A stretch of DNA of 64,000 nt, taken from NCBI GenBank assembly GCA_018806915.1, contig JAGKQI010000085.1, forward strand, positions 186,001 to 250,000, in the 5' to 3' direction. Positions within the stretch are counted from its first letter, which is position 1. Every line of letters begins with the position of its first letter. A program made the position numbers and the translations under genes. Source of the DNA: Phytophthora colocasiae. Taxonomy: Eukaryota > Oomycota > Peronosporomycetes > Peronosporales > Peronosporaceae. The notes under the pieces were generated by a model. That model saw only the letters and a list, made by a program, of their open reading frames with translations, had not been told where the DNA came from and did not search any database. Positions 49,402 to 59,351 of the stretch are shown here, one piece after another.

Positions 49402-50366
49402 CCACTAAGGTAGTGGGCTCTCCACAGTGAAAGCAGCCCGTCTTTGGCGCTCCTTTAGAACTTGATTGCTCTTTCTTGTGTTTTGCTTGAGCTCTCAGCA
49501 TGCGACTGCTCGACTTTCCTTTGCGCTTTGTCAGACTTCTTCTGCTCACCGATGTATGCGCTATTCTTCCGAAATGGCTGAGACTTATCCTGACTTTTTC
49601 TGCTTACGCGTCGAACTCAGTTCCTTCGCCAGCGCTCGTGTTCAATGGCTTCCCTCCAATGCCTGTTGACAAATTAACTTGTACAACTTCCTCACGTTGC
49701 TCTGCGCTTCCGGGAAACGATAGTCAATTTCATTCTTAACTTTCTTCAGAGTGGCCGGTAGCGAGTTTACGAGCAGCTTACACTTCTTCTTCATGCCTTT
49801 TCCTCATCGAAAAAACTCGAGAATCCATACTTAATCAAAGTGTTGCACAGCATAAAGTAGTTGGTCACCCGCGAGGTAATGTCCGTGTTGCTCATATCCA
49901 TCCACAGCTCCGTCTGAAATAGCTCATTCACCGGCGGTAGTACTTGGTTTTGGTAGCTGTCAGTGATAGCGTGTATCTGCTCAAGTAGGAATTCGTCTGT
50001 CAGATCGTCCTTGGCGACACCCCAATTCACTTCACACAGCGTCTCCAGTAAGTCGTTGTCAAACGAGTTCCGGATGCTCTTCATTACTGCCTTGATGTCC
50101 TCCTTGCCGTCCTTGCATCGCTCCTTGACTGCCTCCTCATATTCTTTGCGAAGCTTTAGCCACTCGACTAACTCGTCACGAGCGATTGAAGACACTTTCG
50201 GCGCCAGGACGAACGAAAAAATCGGCTGTGGGACACGGGACGTTCCTGTTGCACTTGCTTTATCACCCATTTCGTGCTTCAATCCTGCATCAGCATGCTG
50301 AGTACCAGGTCGTTCTCCAGCGTGGCCATGGCACGAAGACTCGTCGTCGCTTAATGAGGACACCAT
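49307..50366 (-). pseudogene. gag region of the gypsy element (broken)
   Basis: The ATG at 50366 opens a 191-codon frame (to 49791) with the helical retrotransposon gag type sequence (PIFSFVLAPKVSSIARDELV, WLKLRKEYEEAVKERCKDGK, FQTELWMDMSNTDITSRVTN). It then stops; continuation in other frames reaches a CFHCGEP half zinc knuckle around 49430, whose His and last Cys are missing. So the nucleocapsid finger is degenerate as well as frameshifted. Confidence 0.75.
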
Positions 50367-50424
50367 CTTGGTTTCTTTTTTTGTCTTTCCTTTCAAGTCG
50401 CGAGACCGCAACTAAAGAATTCTT

Positions 50425-50640
50425 TGTAATAGGTCTGAGCGAAACTCTGTTAGGGAAGCCGGCGCTTCCTGGTAATTCCCTCAGTCTATTGAGTTCAAGT
50501 AGGTAAAATGTACTCTGCCTCACTGATCAGCTCCACCCGTCGAGCTTCAGTGGTTTCCTAACTCCTACATGCCAGCTCAACATCGCATCTGCGATGTTCC
50601 AGGTAGTGGGAAAAGGCTTGGTCTTGTAACCTCCACTACA
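50425..50640 (-). repeat. 5' LTR (element orientation)
   Basis: 216 bp; identical to the other LTR. The sequence just inside (AAGAATTCTTTAG, minus strand) does not start with the usual TGG of a tRNA primer site, so the priming mechanism is unclear. Confidence 0.95.
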
Positions 50641-51438
50641 ACCTGTCACAACTCCGCTTCCAAGCAAGACAACACCACATAAGTCAACGTACGTAAAACA
50701 GCGGAGAATATGCGAAAGAATGGACTCACCCAAACGCGAAGAACGCGAGCATTTGACGCAGTGATAAACACTGCACCATCCAATTTATATCCACGTCAGT
50801 ACTGAAAAGCAGTAACCCGGTGGCAACAAAACAGTATCTTTACTCGCAGCGTTTTGTGTTTGAGCACGTGTCCTGCATGATCATAACTCGACATTAGAAA
50901 TATGCCTTCCATCGGTCGTTTAACATACTATTGTCCGTACCTAGGACTTCCCCCAACATCGCCACGCCCGCAGATGTCACTGCTTTCGTCCTAGTAGATA
51001 GAGCCAAGCATGAGTAAAGCTAAGCTTTGACAGCAACAAACAATACTGCGATAACGCACCGAAGTGGGTGTGCCTGTAGCTCCAATTGGTACCTCTGCGC
51101 ATGAAAGAAGTTGCTTAGTTTAGCCACTACCAGAGGTTTAGCATGCGAGATACCAACCTGCCAAGCAGAAGCCAACATTCTTCTTCTTCTCCTTCTGAAT
51201 GCGAATGCCCTCTAAAGTGACGCTTGATGCATCACCTTTATGCCAGTCGCTAGGTTGAATGCACTATCATAGTGTCCTAATTGAACCTGTCAATGACCAG
51301 TGCGCATTCAATTAACACCATGCAAGTGTAAAAGTACATGTAGTATTAGTACTTGCGCAGCTCCAGCAAACACTAACAATTGATCCATCAGTAGTCGCTA
51401 CTAGGCAATTTTCATGATCATCTCCCTGCACAAAACAA
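50641..51438. other. Intergenic, about 0.8 kb
   Basis: Begins with the second copy of the target duplication ACCTG. AT-rich host DNA with no open frame or repeat that I can name, leading to the 3' end of the nuclear orphan. Confidence 0.5.
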
Positions 51439-52131
51439 TCAATAAAGCTTTAGATCCCCACTTAAACACCCCCACTGCAAAAGCCGCACGTACTCAATCG
51501 ACTCCAGCTCCTTTAGCGCTGCCTCCACTCTTTCTCGACGCTGAATCCAATATTCAGGGTCCGTTGCCGCTTCACAACAAAATATCAAAGTCAGACTTCC
51601 AGAGCTCCGTAGTACCTGCATCACGCTCACTCACCCAAGTCAAGTACATCTCCTTGTTGTTCTGCCAATCTGCGTTTCGTCGACCCGTTGGACGGTGAAG
51701 GCTTGTGCAAGTGGGAGCTGTTCAAAACTGCTGACACTTTTGTCGGAGCAGGGAGGTGACTGGGCAAATCCGTCTTCACCGTTAGCTTTCGATATGAGGG
51801 TTTTGCTCTAATTTTCGCTTCGTTTTCATCTTGTGACGGGGATCGTCTCCTCTTCCTGGGGTTGATCGACGCACATGTGGTAATTTCATGACGAAGCCGC
51901 GTAGCAGTGTGAGGTTTCGGTCCCCTCACTAAGCTCAACTCATCGTTGGGAATTCGTGAACCGAACGCAAACTTGGCTCGAGAACTAGAAGGGCCAGTCG
52001 CTAGTGGAGGTACACCTCCAACGCGCTGTCTATAGATACAAGACAGAGCAATGTGAGTATGTTATTAAACCTTGATAAAGCGAAGTTATTATTGCGTACT
52101 TCTTGCGGGGACGACTAGCTTCAGTTGTCAT
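51439..52131 (-). CDS. Basic, probably nuclear orphan protein (three exons)
   Basis: Exons 52131-52100, 52029-51635 and 51569-51439 (minus) join in phase across 70- and 65-nt introns (GTACGC...CTATAG; GTGAGT...TGAAG), 185 aa. The N-terminus MTTEASRPRKKQRVGG and the stretch NPRKRRRSPSQDE look like nuclear localisation signals. The middle is Ser/Pro/Lys-rich and disordered; the C-terminus has a folded-looking helix (DPEYWIQRRERVEAALKELE). I do not recognise the family. It lies just downstream of ATG10 on the same strand, 41 bp apart, a very tight spacing. Confidence 0.65.
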
Positions 52132-52172
52132 TTGCGTCTATGGGGCCAACAAATTTAAACTGAATAATCCTA

Positions 52173-52902
52173 TCATATGGAATAATATTCAAGTGGTGAA
52201 ATGCCTGTCAGAGGTTGCACTAAACTGAGCCAACTTGCCAGATAATGAGGCACTTGTAGATCCTCTGTAGACTGGAGTTTCCCTTGAAGAAGTTGCATAG
52301 CTTCTGCAGTCTCACAGGGATGTAACAACGAGAACGGTTTGCCCAGGACAGGGTGCTCTTCCATGGCGACAAATGTTGGTCGGCCATTTGAACCAGGAAA
52401 CTGAACATCGTGTAGGATTGTGCTGGCTGGTAGTGGCGTTCCATCGACTGAACAAGCTTGAAAGTACAACACAGGCGTCTGGTAGATCGTGTGGTAGACG
52501 ATGTGAAACTCGAGCAGAGCAGTTTTAGTGTCTTGAGGCTGCTGAATAGTCATCTGATCCTCATCACTAGCCAACAGTTCGTCAATATCTCCCAGCTCCT
52601 TATCCATCTCTACGTGCTCATTATTCACACTTGAGCAGTACTGTTTTACATTCCCTGTTGAGACAAGATACGAGTCTCCATCCAAATGCTTGAACGATAT
52701 TATAGCAATCAGCTTCCAGTGCATACATGTACGGTATCACAAAACGAATAGACTCAACCTGTCGATTGCCATGTCTCCATTGCCACGTCGCCACACTCTC
52801 TTCACTCCCCACTTCCTGCTTGCTGGCTACTTCATGCGACTTCCTTTGCAGTAGCTCTGCCTCAACACAGAACTGGTCGTAGCTTAGGCTTCCTTTCCTC
52901 AT
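52173..52902 (-). CDS. ATG10: ATG10, E2-like enzyme of autophagy
   Basis: Exons 52902-52759 and 52688-52173 (minus), 219 aa, with a 70-nt intron GTTGAG...TTCAAG chosen because it gives WQWRHGNRQ-HLDGDSYLVS, in register with ATG10. Diagnostic features: LSYDQF at the start, EFHIVYHTIYQTPVLYFQAC, GKPFSLLHPCETAEAM with the catalytic Cys in HPC, and LASWLSLVQPLTGISPLEYY. ATG10 transfers the ubiquitin-like ATG12 to ATG5, needed for phagophore growth. Length equals the usual ~220. Starts only 30 bp from the divergent LMBR1-type gene. Confidence 0.92.
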
Positions 52903-52932
52903 TTATCTCAAAAACCTACTCAACGGCATATC
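52903..52932. promoter_or_regulatory. Very short divergent gap, ATG10 / LMBR1-type gene
   Basis: Thirty bases separate the two ATGs (69 if the second Met of the membrane protein at 52972 is used). Leaders must therefore overlap the opposite gene, or one start is misassigned. Bidirectional control is inferred. Confidence 0.45.
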
Positions 52933-54612
52933 ATGCCACATCAGTTCTTCTTCACCTCAAAGCGTTCCCCCATGGATTCCTCAGCGATGCTGGTGTGGTT
53001 ATTGTACGCCAGTGTGGCACTGGTTCTTCTCCTTCTCAGTTTGTTCCTGGTGCTTTACGCACAGCCCAAGCATGGCGCATCTTCTTCTCTTTCAGCTTTC
53101 GCTGGTACTTCTACACTCAGCGCTGCACCTCTCACTGTATCATCTCGCTTTGTCAATGGCGTTTGCATCTTGGCGCTGTATATATCGCTACTGTGTTTGT
53201 TTACAGCCCCAGTGGACGTTTATCTGCTGGAAAATGCTCTGCCTCATGTTCCAGCCAATGTCCGTGCGCTCCGAGTGATGTATCAAGTTTATTTCGCAGC
53301 TTTGGCACTGTATTCCTTCGTGGGGGCTCCACTAGCTTTTAACTACGCAAAGCAGACGGAGATTGCTCATTTGACATTGAAGTTTTCAGCTCGAGATCGA
53401 CTTTATGCTGCTATGAAACGTACAGCGTGTTTTCTATTGGGTCTTTCGTTCCTGTTGGTGATGCTCATGGTTGTGCTGCTATGCGGGAAGCCGGCAAGTT
53501 CAGACATCGACTGGTTAAAACCATTGCTCAAGTTTTCATCGGATCTGGAAACGTTCTTAAGGCTGTTAGTAGGGATCTTGGCACTCACAGGGATGTATCT
53601 CTGGCTGTTCGTGTGTAGCCGAGGACTTGCGAGTGTCCCACTGGTGGGACTGTTGATGGAAGACCACAGTATTGACGAAAACATGACGACGTTTGAAGAT
53701 CTGCTACAAGAAAATGCTATGGAGACCCAAGCCACGAAACAAACGCGAGAGACGATTCTACAGCGCTATGCTGTCGAGCAGCAGATGAGCGGGGCGGATC
53801 AAGAGCGACTTTCGCAGCTCAAAACTCGGGAAAAACTGTTGGAAGAGCGTCGTGAAGTGCTGAACGTAAACCTGCAAAGATTCGCATTGACAGGAAAATT
53901 ATCGTGCTGGAAGATCCCGATCGGCGTGGTTCTTATCATCCTGTCGCTGTTGATCGTAGTATCAATGCTTATCACCAGTCTCGACAAGATGGTACACTCC
54001 AATTTTGAACGTGGATTCCTCTTGAACTCTCCTGCGTTTCCGAACCCGATGGATTTATTGTTAGTTCTTGCTTCGCGAGTCTTCCCGTTGGACTACGTGG
54101 TCTTCACCGTGCTGTTCGTGTACCTGTTCACGATTTCACTAATAGTGCTCAAGCGTCATGGTTTGCAGTTCTTGTGCTTCCGACTTGGTCGACTGCAACC
54201 GCGACTCACAACTGCTGCCACAATGACGATGTTGTCACTGGTCTTGATGCAGTTGGCGATGGTGGGACTCTTTGCACTTCTCACGCTAGCGCCGCAGTAC
54301 GCCACGTTTGGCCACCAAATGTTCGCTGATGCTTCAGGGCGTGTTGTTCCTTGTACTTTAGAGGAGGCAGCGAACGCCGCTGCAGCTGCTGCCAAGTCTG
54401 GTGGTCTGCCTGCTCATTGCCGCATGACACAACTTGCACGGTTTTACAACGCTCTAGCAGTGGAGTTGCCCATGTTTGGCACTGCATTCTTCGTGGGCCA
54501 GTTCCTATTTGCTGCAGCTTTCGTGCCCTGGATCGCACATGCCTACTGCATGGCCAAGAAGCTTGACGAGCCTCTCGACCCTAAACGTCAGCGGCTACTT
54601 GATGACTATTAA
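52933..54612 (+). CDS. LMBR1-family polytopic membrane protein (LMBD1-like)
   Basis: 559 aa with about nine membrane segments, for example LVWLLYASVALVLLLLSLFL (residues ~20-40), VNGVCILALYISLLCLFTAP, and IGVVLIILSLLIVVSMLITS; a coiled-coil loop (about 250-310) separates the two halves. The layout and signatures such as the PVDVYLLE after helix 2 and a PLVGLLMED motif fit LMBR1/LMBD1 proteins. Human LMBRD1 acts in lysosomal cobalamin export and receptor internalisation; substrate here is unknown. Start could be 52933 or Met14 at 52972. It is convergent with the DnaJ gene, 168 bp between stops. Confidence 0.85.
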   Translation: MPHQFFFTSKRSPMDSSAMLVWLLYASVALVLLLLSLFLVLYAQPKHGASSSLSAFAGTSTLSAAPLTVSSRFVNGVCILALYISLLCLFTAPVDVYLLENALPHVPANVRALRVMYQVYFAALALYSFVGAPLAFNYAKQTEIAHLTLKFSARDRLYAAMKRTACFLLGLSFLLVMLMVVLLCGKPASSDIDWLKPLLKFSSDLETFLRLLVGILALTGMYLWLFVCSRGLASVPLVGLLMEDHSIDENMTTFEDLLQENAMETQATKQTRETILQRYAVEQQMSGADQERLSQLKTREKLLEERREVLNVNLQRFALTGKLSCWKIPIGVVLIILSLLIVVSMLITSLDKMVHSNFERGFLLNSPAFPNPMDLLLVLASRVFPLDYVVFTVLFVYLFTISLIVLKRHGLQFLCFRLGRLQPRLTTAATMTMLSLVLMQLAMVGLFALLTLAPQYATFGHQMFADASGRVVPCTLEEAANAAAAAAKSGGLPAHCRMTQLARFYNALAVELPMFGTAFFVGQFLFAAAFVPWIAHAYCMAKKLDEPLDPKRQRLLDDY

Positions 54613-54780
54613 AGTTGAATGAGGGGAACACGGAGCTATAAAACACAACCAGTGTCAACTACTAAATTCTAAAATGTGTCAATCCATCCCTACACTTCCT
54701 AGTTGTTTCCTCCTACCTACTGTAGTTCTTCATCATTCCCAGTTATTGCACTGCTTCTATGGTTCACTGCCCCACAGTAA

Positions 54781-56043
54781 CTAATGACTGTGAGAAGACG
54801 CGTTGCTGGTCGTGTCCATGGAGCTCGTGCGCTCCTTACCCGAGAAGAAGCGGTTCTGGAACCCACCGAAGATGTTGCGAATGCCACCAGCGGGGCTTGC
54901 AGCCTCACCGGACGATCCGTTTCCAGTTTGGGAGGCGTTTGAACCACGAGAGCCTTCAAACGGAGCAACAGCCTGGTTGGGGTCACATCCAGCCAGGAAC
55001 GCCTCATACGACTGCTCTCGTTGCTGTAGCAGTTCCTCCGTGCGTGTTTGCTTGGCCTCCACCCGTCCGCAGACATCTTCGAACGCCTTCTTGGCCGCCA
55101 CGTACTCCTTCTGCAGTGCGTCCAGATCGTGTTTGATGCCCACCAGCTCGTGCTCACTCTGCTGGATGCTGCGCAGTGCAGGTGACTGCTCGTCGATCTT
55201 CAGACATTTGATCGAGTACTTGACAGCGGACAGCCAGTTGTCTCCATATACACAGAACAAATGCTCTCCCTTTTCCAGCGTTACAGTGCGTCGCACCTCA
55301 AAGAGTGACAACTTGCTGAAGATCTCAGGCAATTCCGAGTCATTGTTGGCTCCTGGCCACATCTCCGGGTTCAGGTCCATGAGCTCCACCGTGCTGGAAA
55401 GATACATATCTGCAGCAGTGCAACGCGGTTTCTTAACCGATTCCTGCACCATGCGGACAGCTCCGTGCTGGTCGAAAAGGACCAATTTGAACTTGCTCTT
55501 ACTGGCCGAGCGGCACATGAAGACAACAGATTCACGGTCCTTGTCCAGCTGCAGTTTGTAGAAGTGTGCGTCCTGCTTGTCCACCTTGGCGTGACGCTCC
55601 ATGCCAAACACCATCTGCGTGACCTGCGGCAGCTGCGTCGAGTTGTTGCGCGCGTCACAAAGATCGCGAGCCGCAGACAGCACAGTCTGCGAGATCTGTG
55701 TAGGAATGGGCATGCCGATCTTAGTGAACAGCGCACCGACGACACGGCCGAAGCCGCCCATGGACTCCACGTCCACACTCTCAAACTCCATGTCCTTCCC
55801 GCTGTCTCCAGCTACGTCATACTGACGGCGCTTGTTGGGGTCGCTCAATACGGCGTAGGCAGCGCTGGCCTGCTTGAATTTATCAGCAGCTTCGACTGAA
55901 CCGGCGTTTCTATCCGGATGATACTTGAGCGCCAGCTTACGGTAGGCGGTCTTGATCTCCAGTTCACTGGCAGACTTTTCCACGCCCAAGACCTCGTACA
56001 GGTTGGCGGTCTCTTCGGGCTGCTTGGGCACTGGTTCGCTCAT
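54781..56043 (-). CDS. ARG1-like DnaJ (J-domain) co-chaperone
   Basis: 420 aa from the ATG at 56043-56041. J domain at 14-80 ([20 protein letters not shown], then YHPDRN with the invariant HPD). After it the sequence follows the plant ARG1/ARL proteins rather than ordinary Dna[55 protein letters not shown] coiled coil ([20 protein letters not shown]) and a Ser/Gly-rich tail end it. There is no Gly/Phe region or zinc finger. ARG1-type proteins act with Hsp70 in traffic and cytoskeleton-linked signalling; here the function is inferred from family only. Confidence 0.88.
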   Translation of the reverse strand: MSEPVPKQPEETANLYEVLGVEKSASELEIKTAYRKLALKYHPDRNAGSVEAADKFKQASAAYAVLSDPNKRRQYDVAGDSGKDMEFESVDVESMGGFGRVVGALFTKIGMPIPTQISQTVLSAARDLCDARNNSTQLPQVTQMVFGMERHAKVDKQDAHFYKLQLDKDRESVVFMCRSASKSKFKLVLFDQHGAVRMVQESVKKPRCTAADMYLSSTVELMDLNPEMWPGANNDSELPEIFSKLSLFEVRRTVTLEKGEHLFCVYGDNWLSAVKYSIKCLKIDEQSPALRSIQQSEHELVGIKHDLDALQKEYVAAKKAFEDVCGRVEAKQTRTEELLQQREQSYEAFLAGCDPNQAVAPFEGSRGSNASQTGNGSSGEAASPAGGIRNIFGGFQNRFFSGKERTSSMDTTSNASSHSH

Positions 56044-56229
56044 ACTGAAGGGCACAGGGGGACGATCACTTGGCCTACTGCTGGGGAAATGCGGATGTGG
56101 AAGAACAACGGGCGTTGGATGTGTCGCAACGCAGTGATTGGCTGAAAAGACTTCATTCACAAATCATTGTGCTGGACGATGGCTGGATTCGATACACTTG
56201 TGTGGGCAATAGGGATGGGTTGCGAAAAT

Positions 56230-56690
56230 AAAATCCGATCGATCGATTCGATCAAATCCGATCATGATCGATTGTGATCCGATTGGCTGATCGGGGGGGG
56301 GAGAACTATTCGTGTTGAATGTTTATCAGTTGCCAACGGGGTTAGCAACCGGACTTCTCAAAAAGCTAGCGGCTACTGACTACGGCGGGTAGTAGTGTTA
56401 GTCAGTGGTGCGGGAACAGGGTGGGGCTTGGAGGCAACCATTTTCGTCAGCACAGAGTACCTTCCGTCGAAGTGAGAATAGTCGTGGGTGAGCTGTAGTG
56501 AAACGATGGAACCGTGAGCCAGGCGGGAACTGATGAAGACACCTTTGAAAACGAGATCGCTCGTTCGCAGTAGAAGAACGTAGTATAGCCCGAAAGTGGC
56601 CAAAGGCGGCCGAAGATTGGCTGATCTATCGATCACTTTCGATCCGATCGGATTCAATCGGATCGGATCGACAAGTTCACAGCCTTGTGT
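56230..56690. repeat. GATC-rich block interrupted by a LINE fragment
   Basis: A run of GATC/GATCGAT/CCGATC words at 56233-56292 resumes at 56615-56675 (for example GATCGGATTCAATCGGATCG). Removing the LINE insert and one copy of its target duplication restores a single block of about 130 bp. Similar blocks lie at 61655-61712 and 62278-62385. Confidence 0.7.
56293..56614 (-). mobile_element. Second LINE 3'-end insertion, 12-bp target duplication
   Basis: Flanked by GATTGGCTGATC at 56281-56292 and 56615-56626. It is nearly identical to 10761-11155 of the first LINE (same 3' end with C-run tail, minus orientation), but lacks about 43 bp after the GAAAGTGGC word. Only the last ~320 bp of the element were copied. 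Confidence 0.9.
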
Positions 56691-56755
56691 AAAAACGTTT
56701 TTGGCCAATAATTTTTTATTATACAAAATCTGTCATCTTTGTTATAGACTCCTAG

Positions 56756-56788
56756 TTATTGATACTCCTGCTGCAGGTGTATCAATAA
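56756..56788. repeat. Near-perfect 16-bp palindrome/hairpin
   Basis: TTATTGATACTCCTGC, one base, then GCAGGTGTATCAATAA: 16-bp arms with one mismatch. A further inverted echo (GAGTCCTGCATCAATAACC) follows immediately to 56810. Confidence 0.8.
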
Positions 56789-56810
56789 CAGGAGTCCTGC
56801 ATCAATAACC

Positions 56811-57560
56811 GAAACCGCAACTGTTAAGCAAAGACGAAGCAGCTGATCCCGTCGAGGTGTTGGAGTCCGCGTCGAATATCAGCATCGGCCCCGGCAGCGC
56901 CGATAGTATCGCTAGTTTAGGACGCAGGAGCAACCCGCGGCGTGTTGTCTACGAGGGCAGCGAGATCGACAGCAGTGACGCACATAGAAACCTTACTGGC
57001 GTGAGAGGCTTTGTAGCGCAGGAATTCGAAAAGTCGAGGTGTTCGTGGAGTTGCTGACGACGGACAATGAAGAGCTGGAAATCACGCGGTTTTCGTTGAT
57101 GGATGCAATTTCAGCTGAAGAATCTCCAGTACCTTCGATCTGAAAACTGTACAAACTGGAGGACCCAAATGGGACGGAAGGCGGTGAGCACCAGCTTATC
57201 CGAGGAGTGAATGCGTCATCGTCCTGAGCATATTGGTCCGCACTCGGTTCGGCTTGCGGACATGCACATGTGACAATTTAATCCCTTTCGACCTGCACCA
57301 GAAGTGCGAATTTTGCAGCAACATACTATGTCGTGAATTCTACTGTCATTTATGAGGTCTGTAGTGACTGCTCGGACCTGTATGAAGTGGAGGAAAACAA
57401 AGTATCCAAGAAGAGACTCTGTGTACGTCATTAACGTCGACTCGTGCATCTTCGAGGACGAAGACTTCATGGCTGCATTAGGTCCAGCAGTGATCGACGA
57501 CGACTACGGTGAAGAATTTGTCGAGGACTACGAGTGTGAATGTGAATGGCTCTGAGTCAA
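56811..57560 (+). pseudogene. Decayed coding debris, FYVE/START-family-like
   Basis: Plus-strand pieces in shifting frames: an acidic Ser-rich stretch at 56857-57057, ELEITRFSLMDAISAEESP around 57070-57135, a Cys-pair segment (DLHQKCEFCSNILC in one frame) near 57290-57340, and an acidic tail (57420-57555). The order and Cys spacing suggest a FYVE-type zinc-finger protein broken by several frame shifts. No intact gene. The assignment is tentative. Confidence 0.4.
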
Positions 57561-58191
57561 TTGGGTGTCTCGAGTGTTCTTGTATTGAGACTGGTACTGA
57601 TGGAATTAAGACATACTGAGCTGACTTTGAATCAACGGATGCTTGCAATTCGCCTGTGATTGCGACTGGCTGAGCTGCGACTGAGTGAGTCGAGGACGCT
57701 CGAATAGAGTAGACTTCTTCAGTCCATTAACCTGTGCGTTCACAAATTTATCAAGCGTTTGCAGTGCTCTCGGATGGTTCAGTACATTCTCTGGATACAG
57801 CTCTGACACGTCATCTCAAAGTCTCAATTCAAGAATACTAGAAACAGTCAGCTAACGCAGAGTCGACACTCAGTTGCTCCTTGCCTGGAATCTCAATGGA
57901 ATACGTTCTGTCTATCTGTTAACTCACTGAATAGCTTAGTTAATATCAATTCTTGGATACTCAACTGACTCTAAGCCTATTGATCAATCCATTAATGGCA
58001 GCTCACTCTGGAGTCAACTCCAGTCAATCGCAGAATCAATTCAAACAACACGGTTCAAACAAACTCAATTCGACGAATCCTCGTTGCTCAACTGCGAGCC
58101 GATGTGGAATACCATTTAAAGCGGGCATTAAAAGCAACACTAAGAGAGACAAGAAGGAGGTTTTACAGTACTGACGAGCCTGAATTCTCCA
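57561..58191. other. Low-complexity, ACTCA/TCAAT-rich stretch
   Basis: About 630 bp dominated by degenerate ACTCAA, TCAATT and TGAGTC words, perhaps a diverged minisatellite. No gene. Confidence 0.45.
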
Positions 58192-58742
58192 TCACTCTGT
58201 TGGAACGAGATTACCAACTCGAGTTCGATGATACGACTGTAGTACGTTATTAGTTTTGGTGCCTTGAGTCCTACGTACGGTCGAAGTGCGCTCAATATGC
58301 TGCCTCAAATCGCTGCTCCCCATTTGGATTGCCCCATTGGATACGACACGGTGATCGATCAATGGACTCAGTACGTCCACTTTCTGGAGCCATCGGGATG
58401 TCAATTTCTCGAGAGCAATCGATGTGCTCACACACTATCTACCACGAACGGCCTCTGGTCGTCAAGAACGCCTTGAACGACACCCGTTTCAGCCACATGG
58501 GCGTCGTCAATTAAACAGATGCCCGGTTCTACGCTGGTTTCCCGATCCGAGCGTCGGATAGCGCTATAGTCACTTGTTGCAGGATCCACGAACTCGTACT
58601 TGTACAAAGGTACTGGGTTCACCAACTGACAAAGGGATTCCGGAGCATGTTTACTAGGGTCATCTAAGTACAATTGGTCCGTGAGCTCCTCCACCCAGCT
58701 CGAGTCAGAAGTCATTAAAGCTGTATCTCCATCCACATCCAC
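58192..58742 (-). pseudogene. Unknown coding remnant, two frames
   Basis: Frames 58742-58428 (MDVDGDTALMTSDSSWVEEL, acidic start; RPFVVDSV end) and 58431-58192 read on each other with a frame change. Reading across the change gives a plausible continuous protein (about 180 aa) that resembles the START-like half that precedes FYVE fingers in oomycete FYVE proteins, but I cannot confirm it. Its ATG at 58742 is only bases from the FYVE-like debris on the other strand. Confidence 0.35.
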
Positions 58743-59000
58743 GTGGAACTTGTCATCGTTGCATCACAATGCGTCATTGTGCTCGATCTATTCCAACCGC
58801 TACCGCTTATTCCGTTGCGACTTCTTCTGGCATTTGTGTGGTAACATGGTGTGTGAAGATTACTCCCAAATGTACGAGGTGGAAGCTCGCATGGGGGGAG
58901 CCTCGATGCAATGGATAATGTCTACAATGCGTACACTGTGGTGACACATGTGTGTTTGACAACGAAGGAGACTTTGGACATGCAGTTGTACCTGTAATGC
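58741..59000 (+). pseudogene. FYVE-finger-like fragment
   Basis: The plus strand reads RYRLFRCDFFWHLCGNMVCE then YSQMYEVEARMGGASMQW; with small frame corrections this has the (R)xHCRxCGxxxCxxC pattern and the basic strand of FYVE fingers, followed by a CVHCG pair. It is broken by frame changes and lacks an N-terminus. FYVE fingers bind PI3P on endosomes. Fragment only. Confidence 0.4.
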
Positions 59001-59351
59001 CGGATCGTCGTACCCCATAGGGAAGTAGATGAATGTTTGGAAACCAAAGCGACGACGACGAACTGCCCTTTCAAATTGACGGAGAGACGTTCAGGACGTG
59101 TATAGCTTCGGGTTCATGATACTTTCACGTCTACGAGCGATATATTGAATGCGTGACTCCACTGGGAACTATTGCGTGTCTTGCAGTTCCGCTCGTATGT
59201 GTCATTCAGAGTCATGTGCCGAGACTCTTCTGATTAACATACCACTACCAAAGTGATAGAAGACAAACACAAAACAACATTTTTCCAACCATATCTCCGC
59301 GAGAGATTAATGCGCGTTGCCTGGGCGTTCGATTCTGATGGGATCAATGGT

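Larger units (their letters stand above)
45377..50640 (-). mobile_element. Ty3/gypsy LTR retrotransposon with chromodomain integrase, identical LTRs
   Basis: Two 216-bp LTRs (45377-45592 and 50425-50640) start TGTAATAGG and end CCACTACA on the plus strand, are identical as far as I can read, and are flanked by the 5-bp duplication ACCTG (45372-45376 and 50641-50645). A polypurine tract AGGAGGGCAG (minus strand) abuts the 3' LTR at 45593. The element is transcribed from the minus strand; the order gag, protease, RT, RNase H, integrase, chromodomain is that of Ty3/gypsy chromoviruses. All genes are broken by frame changes and stops. Confidence 0.96.
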
